From positions 124,001 to 188,000 of the forward strand of contig JACRDF010000031.1 in NCBI GenBank assembly GCA_016212925.1: DNA of 64,000 nucleotides, read 5' to 3'. Position 1 is the stretch's first letter, and every line of letters begins with the position of its first letter. The position numbers and the translations under genes were made by a program. Positions 58,148 to 64,000 of this stretch are shown here, one piece after another. Source of the stretch: Desulfomonile tiedjei (GTDB lineage Bacteria > Desulfobacterota > Desulfomonilia > Desulfomonilales > Desulfomonilaceae). Under the pieces are notes generated by a model. The model was not told the DNA's origin and did no database searches. It was given only the letters and a program-made list of their open reading frames with translations.

Positions 58148-59464
58148 TTAAGCTAGAGCATTCAGTATTTTCCCGGCCACGTCCGTAATGCAAGGATTTG
58201 CAGGCACTTCTGACTGCCGGGTGTCCCGTATGATAAGGAAAGCGTCGTCATGCGTGTGCATTCCGGTGAAAATGTCGGTCATGACAGGCGCGGCCGCGTT
58301 GATCGCAGCCTTGGGATCGTATCCGGCACTGGGGATGATCACGAGATCCGGGGCCAGGGACAAGAGGTCCCCCTCATATATCTCCTCTTTCGCTTTCACC
58401 TCTGCAAACAGGTAATCATCACGCGTTTCACCGGGGCCGGCTTCAATGATACCTACATCGCGCAGCCGCAATCCTTCCAGCTCGTGTTTCAGCTTTGCCC
58501 TGACCTCAGCAGCTTCAACAGGGCTCAAAATCCCGCGACGGAATCTCTCCCTGGTGTTGAGATATATCCGGGTGGGATCCATAGCGAACGCCTGGGAGTC
58601 AGGGTGAATGTCATTCAACGATTGCGGCTCGGGCCTGGTAAACGACAAGTAACCCAAAGAACACAGAATCGGATTCAAGTAGACCTGTTTCTTCAACCTG
58701 GTAAAGCCGTGATCTGAAAGCAATATCAGTTTAGTCTGATTCGTCACGCGGTCCTGGAACCTGCCGAAGAATAAGTCAATCCGCCGGTAGTAGTCCATGA
58801 AGTCCGAATAAAAAGGGTGGGTCGGATCGTCTTTTGCATCGAAGAAAAAATGGTGCAGTCTGTCAGTGCCTGTAATCACCCCGATAAACAGGTCCCAAGG
58901 AGTTTCATCCATAAGAGAAAGCATGACCTTTTCCCGAATGTCCAAGGTCTTGAAAAGATCATGTATGAGAAATCCTCGGTCTTGCCTACCTTTGACAGCG
59001 TCCACGTCTATTCTGTAGTCCAGGGATCGCAACCAAGGGATCAATGACTGAGGATAAACAGCCCGCTCGAAAATGGGAGCCACAAATCCGGAAATCAGCG
59101 TCCCGTCGAGTCGACGGGCAGGATACGTGAAAGGCAGGTTTACCACGACGGTCGATTTCCCGGGGATCATATTCCAAATCGCTGGCTGTCGAATGTCATC
59201 AAAAGAAGGCAGTTTCAGCGAGATCTCGTCTTCCGCCACGTCGGTAAAGCCGAATATGCCGTGACGGCCCGGATTCTTACCGGTCATGAACGATGCCCAC
59301 GCCACCGAAGAAACCGCGGGCAGCGTTGTGTCCATCCTAGCAAAAGCACCCTCCCCCGCCATTGCAGCCAGATTAGGCATCACGCCATTCCGGAAAAGCT
59401 CGGTCAGCAAGGAATAAGGGACCCCGTCGAGCCCCAGTACTACAACTTTCGTGAAAGCACTCAT
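58148..59464 (-). CDS. alkaline-phosphatase-superfamily phosphodiesterase
   Basis: A 438-residue type I phosphodiesterase/nucleotide pyrophosphatase-like protein. Metal ligands: LGLDGVPYSLL, ITGTDRLHHFFF and LLSDHGFTRL, with HTHDDAFLI near the end; the nucleophile region is LPAVSSVAWASFMTGKNPGR. No signal peptide is seen, so a cytoplasmic or membrane-peripheral location is likely. Substrates in this superfamily include nucleotides and phosphoglycolipids; none can be chosen. It is 24 bases upstream of trmL on the same strand. Confidence 0.85.
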   Translation of the reverse strand: MSAFTKVVVLGLDGVPYSLLTELFRNGVMPNLAAMAGEGAFARMDTTLPAVSSVAWASFMTGKNPGRHGIFGFTDVAEDEISLKLPSFDDIRQPAIWNMIPGKSTVVVNLPFTYPARRLDGTLISGFVAPIFERAVYPQSLIPWLRSLDYRIDVDAVKGRQDRGFLIHDLFKTLDIREKVMLSLMDETPWDLFIGVITGTDRLHHFFFDAKDDPTHPFYSDFMDYYRRIDLFFGRFQDRVTNQTKLILLSDHGFTRLKKQVYLNPILCSLGYLSFTRPEPQSLNDIHPDSQAFAMDPTRIYLNTRERFRRGILSPVEAAEVRAKLKHELEGLRLRDVGIIEAGPGETRDDYLFAEVKAKEEIYEGDLLSLAPDLVIIPSAGYDPKAAINAAAPVMTDIFTGMHTHDDAFLIIRDTRQSEVPANPCITDVAGKILNALA

Positions 59465-59513
59465 TTTATGTTCCGCACGGCGATTGGGCGGCAGCGAAAA
59501 ATATCAGGAAGCC

Positions 59514-60395
59514 TCATTTGTGCAAAGAGGCTGCACAGTCATACGCATCCCGGCCTGTTTGCTCTTTCTTCTTCAATTCCTCCAACATGGAGCACGGCAG
59601 AGTCTTTCCTCCGGGAAACGTGCCCAGCTCAACATCCGGTTTTACCGCGCCGTGAAAATCAGTTCCGCCGGTTGCGGCAAGGTCCAGCTTTCTGCAAAGA
59701 TCTAGGAAGACATCCGTCTGTTCAGGAGTGTGTTTGGGGTAATAGACTTCGATGCCCTTGAGCCCGTTGCGCATTAATCGCCGGACGATCTTTTCCAGTT
59801 CGTCTGCGTCAGGTTCTTCCAGAGAATAAGGATGGGCCAAGACCGGAACTCCACCCGCATTGGCGATCAGTTGCATAGCTTCAAGCGGCGAGAGCTTCTT
59901 CTTCTCGACATACGCGGGAGCGCCTTTTCCCAAATATCGGTCAAAAGCCTCTTGAAGTGTTGCGACATGGCCTTTCTTCACTATCAAGTTCGCTACATGG
60001 GGCCGGCCCGGGACTCCACCCACCGCTTCCTGAGCTACCTCTTCTACGGTGACGGAAACGTTCTGGCCATTGAGTCGGGATACGATCTTCAGAATTCGCT
60101 CTTGCCTATCCTTTTTCAGGGAATCGAGAGCCTGCAACAGATCGCGGTCTTCCGGGCAAACGAAATATCCGAGCAGGTGCAATATCCCGTTTGGCCATTC
60201 CGTGCTGATCTCGACCCCTGATATGACTTCTACCCCTATCTCGGCGCCTTTCCTTTGACCCCGGCGGACCCCTGCCGTTGTGTCGTGGTCGGTTATCGCG
60301 ATGGCGCGCAGTCCCTTTTCCATAGCGATCTGAACGACTTCCTCGGGAGAAAAGGTCCCGTCCGACATACTGGTATGAACATGAAGGTCAATCAT
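59514..60395 (-). CDS. PHP-domain phosphoesterase (TrpH/YciV-like)
   Basis: A 293-residue metal-dependent phosphoesterase. Signature residues: MIDLHVHTSMSDGTFSPEEV (first His-x-His pair), AIAITDHDTTAGV, SGVEISTEWPNGILHLLGYF, LAHPYSLEEP and GGTDFHGAVKP. Relatives act as 5'-3' exonuclease on RNA/DNA oligonucleotides (RNase AM) or on 3',5'-bisphosphonucleotides. The frame is open to 60491, but the family usually begins at or just before MIDLH, so ATG 60395 is used although its ribosome binding site is weak. Confidence 0.88.
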   Translation of the reverse strand: MIDLHVHTSMSDGTFSPEEVVQIAMEKGLRAIAITDHDTTAGVRRGQRKGAEIGVEVISGVEISTEWPNGILHLLGYFVCPEDRDLLQALDSLKKDRQERILKIVSRLNGQNVSVTVEEVAQEAVGGVPGRPHVANLIVKKGHVATLQEAFDRYLGKGAPAYVEKKKLSPLEAMQLIANAGGVPVLAHPYSLEEPDADELEKIVRRLMRNGLKGIEVYYPKHTPEQTDVFLDLCRKLDLAATGGTDFHGAVKPDVELGTFPGGKTLPCSMLEELKKKEQTGRDAYDCAASLHK

Positions 60396-60828
60396 GAATT
60401 GGTCCAAGCCTTTAGCTGTTTCGCCTGTCTCCCCGTCCCCAGAAGGCCCGGGCCACATGGTGCAGGCACCCCGAACCTTATTCTGAAGCAATTTGTTTAT
60501 ATCTCAGATTGGGGCCGTTTTGGGAAGAGCTTGCAAACGAACCGGGTAAGTATTGCGTTACACGGGGTGAATCCGTTGGTAACTGAATGGTTACGCCAAC
60601 CTGCTGAAAAAAAAGTTGTGGCCGGGAATCACCAATGCTATATTTATAGATTGTCTGATTTTTCGGGAGCAACGCGGATGTGCAATACCACAGAAGCCGT
60701 TTTCCTTGTAAGTCGAATCTCACGAGACCGTTTGTCCGTCCGAGAACCCCTCGATAATATAGGTAAAACCTCTGCACCTTTGCCGCCTGCTGTCAACCCG
60801 GGCGTTTGGGAGTTCAGGTAAGGAATAC
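60396..60828. other. intergenic region between PHP gene and glmM
   Basis: About 430 bases between divergent genes. A candidate promoter for glmM lies at 60616-60644. No gene or repeat recognised; frames in this stretch have no homology. Confidence 0.45.
60616..60644 (+). promoter_or_regulatory. candidate sigma-70-type promoter upstream of glmM
   Basis: TTGTGG (60616-60621) and TATATT (60639-60644) are 17 bases apart, about 185 bases before glmM. The -35 is weak, so this is tentative. Confidence 0.35.
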
Positions 60829-62181
60829 ATGGCAAAAAGACTTTTCGGCACAGACGGCGTGAGAGGGGTAGCCAACAAAGAGCCCATGACAGCGGAGACC
60901 GCTCTGAAATTGGGCCGGGCAATTGCTCATGTTGCGAAGTTGGGGGCCGGAAAGAAGCCGAAGATCCTAGTGGGAAAAGACACCCGCGTGTCGTGCTACA
61001 TGCTGGAGACCGCACTTAGCGCAGGTATTTGCTCCATGGGAGTGGATGTCCTTCTGGTGGGGCCTATGCCGACTCCCGGAATAGCCTTTCTCACCACGAA
61101 CATGAGATGTGACGCGGGTGCTGTCATTTCCGCGTCGCACAACCCCTTCCAGGACAACGGCATCAAGTTCTTTTCCCGAGATGGGTTCAAGCTCTCCGAC
61201 GAGCTTGAGGAAGAGATAGAGAGGCTGATCTTTTCCAATAACATAGATGAGATCAGACCGACTGCGGAAAACATTGGCAAGGCTGTGCGCATTGATGATG
61301 CCCTTGGGCGCTATGTGGTCTTTGTTAAGAACACTTTTCCGAGGCACATGACGCTTGACGGAATAAATATGGTACTGGATTGCGCGAACGGCGCGGCTTA
61401 TCGAGCGGCGCCCCTTGTCTTCGAGGAATTAGGCGCGGGCGTCACCGCGGTGGGGGTACATCCTGACGGGCACAACATCAACCTGGACTCGGGCTCTCTT
61501 CACCCGGAGGTGATCTGTAGCGAGGTGCGCCGCACAGGGGCTCACCTGGGGGTTGCGCTGGACGGCGATGCCGATCGCGTGATATTTGCCGACGAAAAAG
61601 GGAACGTGGTTGATGGTGACAAGATAATGGGCCTGCTGGCATGGGACCTCATACGCCGGGCCGGCCTCAACAAAAACACCCTTGTAGCCACGGTCATGAG
61701 CAATATGGGCTTGGAAATTGCCATGAAAGAGATGGGCGGCTCGCTCGTTCGCACCCCTGTCGGCGATAGATATGTTGTGGAAAGAATGAGGAGCGACGGA
61801 TTCAACTTTGGGGGCGAGCAATCCGGCCATCTCATTTTCCTCGATTACAATACGTCTGGTGACGGCATCCTCTCGGCCCTGCAGGTAATGAGGGTGATGA
61901 GCGAGACCGGGAAGCCCTTGTCGGAACTGGCAGCTCGTGTAACAAAGTACCCGCAGGTACTGAGAAATGTAGAGGTGAGCGCCAGGAAAAACCTCGACGA
62001 CATACCTGAATTGCAGAAAGTTATGCAGGAAGCCCAGGGGAAGCTGGGAGATTCGGGTCGGCTTCTGGTTCGTTATTCCGGCACTCAGCTTCTGTGCCGG
62101 GTAATGGCGGAAGGACCTGAGCAAAGCACTGTGAACCTTGTGGTTGATATGGTGTCCGATGCAATCGCCCAACATCTGTAA
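60829..62181 (+). CDS. glmM: phosphoglucosamine mutase
   Basis: A 450-residue enzyme interconverting glucosamine-6-phosphate and glucosamine-1-phosphate for UDP-GlcNAc, peptidoglycan and lipopolysaccharide. Seen: [20 protein letters not shown], the phosphoserine loop [18 protein letters not shown], metal loop [31 protein letters not shown] and the phosphate-binding [17 protein letters not shown] (usually SGTEP). Length is normal. kdsD overlaps its 3' end, placing two envelope-sugar genes in one operon. Confidence 0.97.
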   Translation: MAKRLFGTDGVRGVANKEPMTAETALKLGRAIAHVAKLGAGKKPKILVGKDTRVSCYMLETALSAGICSMGVDVLLVGPMPTPGIAFLTTNMRCDAGAVISASHNPFQDNGIKFFSRDGFKLSDELEEEIERLIFSNNIDEIRPTAENIGKAVRIDDALGRYVVFVKNTFPRHMTLDGINMVLDCANGAAYRAAPLVFEELGAGVTAVGVHPDGHNINLDSGSLHPEVICSEVRRTGAHLGVALDGDADRVIFADEKGNVVDGDKIMGLLAWDLIRRAGLNKNTLVATVMSNMGLEIAMKEMGGSLVRTPVGDRYVVERMRSDGFNFGGEQSGHLIFLDYNTSGDGILSALQVMRVMSETGKPLSELAARVTKYPQVLRNVEVSARKNLDDIPELQKVMQEAQGKLGDSGRLLVRYSGTQLLCRVMAEGPEQSTVNLVVDMVSDAIAQHL

Positions 62182-63160
62182 CCTATCCGGCCGAGCCGTG
62201 GACATTGCCCGGCAGGTCCTTGAGATCGAGATAGACGGAATACGGTCTGTCCTGGATCGCTTGGACTCCAGGTTCGACCAATGTGTGGACATGCTCTATT
62301 CACTCCGTGGAAGGGTGATCATCACGGGAGTGGGCAAGTCCGGCATCATCGGCCGGAAAATAGCCGCCACCTTGACAAGCACAGGTTCGCCGGCAATTTT
62401 TGTCCACCCTGTGGAGGGCCTGCACGGAGACGTGGGGATCGTCAGTCGAGACGACGCGTTGCTGGCGATTTCCAACAGCGGGGAATCAACGGAAATTACT
62501 TCTCTTGCCGCCACCATTCGCAAGAGAGGCGCATTTATAGTGGCAATGACGGGTGGTGCTTCTTCCACCCTGGCTCGCATGGCTGATATGGTATTGGACT
62601 GCTGCGTGCCGCGGGAAGCATGCCCGCTGAACATGGCGCCTACAGCGAGCACAACGGCTACGCTGGCAATCGGAGACGCCTTGGCGATAGCCCTGATGAT
62701 CCGACGAGGATTTCGCAAAGAGGATTTTCTGCGGCACCACCCCGCGGGAACGCTCGGTGAGAGGCTAAACTTAAAGGTAAGCGACATCATGCTGGACAGG
62801 CGTGCGGTTCCTGAGGTCGCGGAAGACGCCTCCTTACAAGAGGTGATAAGCAGCATCAACAAGCAGAACCTGGGCTTTACCCTTGTTACCGCCGAAGACC
62901 GCCTTATGGGAATAATAACCGATGGCGACCTGCGAAGGGCGCTTGAGAAAGGTGACGGTATCTACGATTCCTGCTCGCGTGACCTTATGACTCTCAACCC
63001 GCTCACTATTCGCGAGGACAGAACCGCGGCTGAAGCATTGGAGATGATGGAGAGAAAACTGATCACCGCATTGGCGGTCTTGAGTTCGGATGACCGACTG
63101 ACGGGCATAGTTCACCTGCATGACCTGTTGGGTCGTGGAGAGATTCGCTTTACAGGTTAG
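62159..63160 (+). CDS. kdsD: D-arabinose 5-phosphate isomerase (KpsF/GutQ family)
   Basis: A 333-residue enzyme making arabinose-5-phosphate for Kdo, hence lipopolysaccharide. SIS domain: [60 protein letters not shown] and FHHPAGTLG-like [12 protein letters not shown]; then two CBS domains (~200-330). ATG 62159 lies inside glmM (23-base overlap) with GGTG upstream; an earlier in-frame start at 62138 is less likely. Activity implies a Gram-negative envelope with Kdo. Confidence 0.95.
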   Translation: MQSPNICNLSGRAVDIARQVLEIEIDGIRSVLDRLDSRFDQCVDMLYSLRGRVIITGVGKSGIIGRKIAATLTSTGSPAIFVHPVEGLHGDVGIVSRDDALLAISNSGESTEITSLAATIRKRGAFIVAMTGGASSTLARMADMVLDCCVPREACPLNMAPTASTTATLAIGDALAIALMIRRGFRKEDFLRHHPAGTLGERLNLKVSDIMLDRRAVPEVAEDASLQEVISSINKQNLGFTLVTAEDRLMGIITDGDLRRALEKGDGIYDSCSRDLMTLNPLTIREDRTAAEALEMMERKLITALAVLSSDDRLTGIVHLHDLLGRGEIRFTG

Positions 63161-63299
63161 GTTGACAGCAGGTGCGGCCTGTGGATCGATGCACCGAAGG
63201 ATGCGAACCTTTATCAGCGTTTAGGCATCTAACGAAAAGGTGTTGCGTTTATGACCGGCCCGTGCCCAGCGAGGCTGGAACCGATCAAGGAGACTTGTC

Positions 63300-63674
63300 A
63301 TGAAGTTGAAAAAGGAAGACCTGGAGTATTTCCAGGGAATACTTCAGAAACAACTGGATGAACTGGTCAAGGGGGCCGGCAAGACCGTCGATGAGATGAC
63401 GGACGCCGAGAACACCAGCGCCTTTCCGGACCCCACGGACCGAGCATCCATGGAATCGGACAGAAATTTCGAACTAAGGATACGGGATCGCGAAAGGAAG
63501 CTGATTAACAAAATCAAGAAAGCTTTGGAAAAAGTCGAAGACGGTTCTTTTGGATTCTGTGAGATTTGCGGGGAGCCCATCGACTTCAAGAGGCTTGAGG
63601 CCAGACCTGTGACAACGCATTGCATTGAATGCAAGACTTCTGAAGAAGAGCAAGAAAAGATTCGCAAAATATAG
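63300..63674 (+). CDS. dksA: RNA polymerase-binding factor DksA
   Basis: A 124-residue DksA/TraR-family protein. The N-terminal coiled coil ends in the [16 protein letters not shown] tip with the DxxDxA motif needed to act in the RNA polymerase secondary channel; the four-Cys zinc finger is [18 protein letters not shown] then HCIECK. ATG 63300 follows AAGGAG by seven bases. With ppGpp it would adjust rRNA and amino-acid gene transcription. Confidence 0.94.
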   Translation: MKLKKEDLEYFQGILQKQLDELVKGAGKTVDEMTDAENTSAFPDPTDRASMESDRNFELRIRDRERKLINKIKKALEKVEDGSFGFCEICGEPIDFKRLEARPVTTHCIECKTSEEEQEKIRKI

Positions 63675-64000
63675 AAGACCGGGTTAGGTCAACGTCTTTT
63701 CTGAATTGGTGTTGGCATCGGTGCCGACGGATCGTGCAAGCAGGCTGTAAACGGAACATCATCGGCGTAGATAGGTAAGTAAGCCTTTTCGTCAACTTTT
63801 ATTTCCGGGCCGATCAAGGCGAGTTAGAGGGAATACTTGAAAGATCTGCCACACTATTGTTGAAAATAGCCATAATATGCTTTATTATTATAGTTGATAT
63901 TAAAATGCGCTATTTGTATAGCAACGGGAACACGCGAGAGCCTTGTCGGAATGCTGAAAATCAGCGACAAAATGCTTCATGTGCGGGTGGTGGCACCAAA
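63675..64000. other. terminal intergenic stretch
   Basis: About 325 bases to the window end with no supported gene. The segment 63850-63920 is AT-rich, possibly a promoter region for a gene beyond the window. Confidence 0.4.

Noticed and set aside
1-64000. CRISPR array, tRNA, rRNA or prophage
   Set aside because: No regularly spaced identical repeats, no tRNA cloverleaf-like sequence with CCA-proximal motif, no rRNA core sequence and no phage structural genes were seen on reading; a dedicated tRNA scan was not possible here.

Overview
The window looks like chromosome of an anaerobic, sulfur-active Desulfobacterota (deltaproteobacterial) bacterium, possibly close to Desulfomonile or Syntrophobacter. 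This is inferred from gene content only: very large PAS-rich hybrid histidine kinases, an APS-reductase-like/HdrA-MvhD operon, a multi-rhodanese c-type cytochrome that appears to need selenocysteine, stand-alone acetyl-CoA synthetases with an acetylation switch, and many intergenic palindromic repeats. No rRNA, tRNA, CRISPR array or intact mobile element was found.

Layout. 1-11.3 kb: a HEPN fragment, a PAS/sigma-54 activator, two five-PAS hybrid histidine kinases, a truncated PAS gene and an IS630 transposase remnant. 11.9-16.3 kb (minus strand): gmd-fcl for GDP-L-fucose, a sterol-desaturase-family membrane enzyme, a TVP38/TMEM64 membrane protein and queF. 16.7-25.6 kb (plus strand): SLC13 anion permease, AprA-like flavoprotein, AprB-like ferredoxin and HdrA-MvhD fusion, closed by two hairpins; then a Crp/Fnr regulator, a PhnD-like binding protein and an orphan EcfT. 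25.9-35.4 kb: small exported proteins, a cNMP/CBS/DUF294 protein, acetyl-CoA synthetase, GNAT acetyltransferase, AcuC-type deacetylase and a second AMP-forming acyl-CoA synthetase, read here as an acetate-activation module switched by lysine acetylation.

35.5-45 kb: an MNT-HEPN toxin-antitoxin pair bracketed by ~90-bp direct repeats, a VWA protein next to rnpB (RNase P RNA, minus strand), an exported TlpA-like protein with a low-complexity tail, a NusG paralogue with a zinc-ribbon membrane protein and a zinc-ribbon pseudokinase, and three very small genes. 45.3-57.6 kb: the predicted selenocysteine-containing rhodanese cytochrome, an SPFH/zinc-ribbon protein, an antitoxin whose toxin is truncated, an endonuclease III-like glycosylase, DciA-like protein, mog, speD, a PrsW-type protease, an orphan OppF-type ATPase, an Fe-S protein, a cereblon-type CULT protein, a LolA-like lipoprotein and a single-domain receiver. 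57.6-63.7 kb: trmL, a phosphodiesterase-superfamily protein, a PHP phosphoesterase, glmM, kdsD and dksA.

The strongest leads are the in-frame UGA at 45875-45877, which falls at the second cysteine position of a rhodanese loop and is followed by a bacterial-SECIS-like hairpin, and the transporter/AprAB-like/HdrA-MvhD operon, which keeps part of the APS reductase active site but changes residues around the flavin. Several genes start at TTG, GTG or an internal ATG; starts were chosen by Shine-Dalgarno position and family fit.
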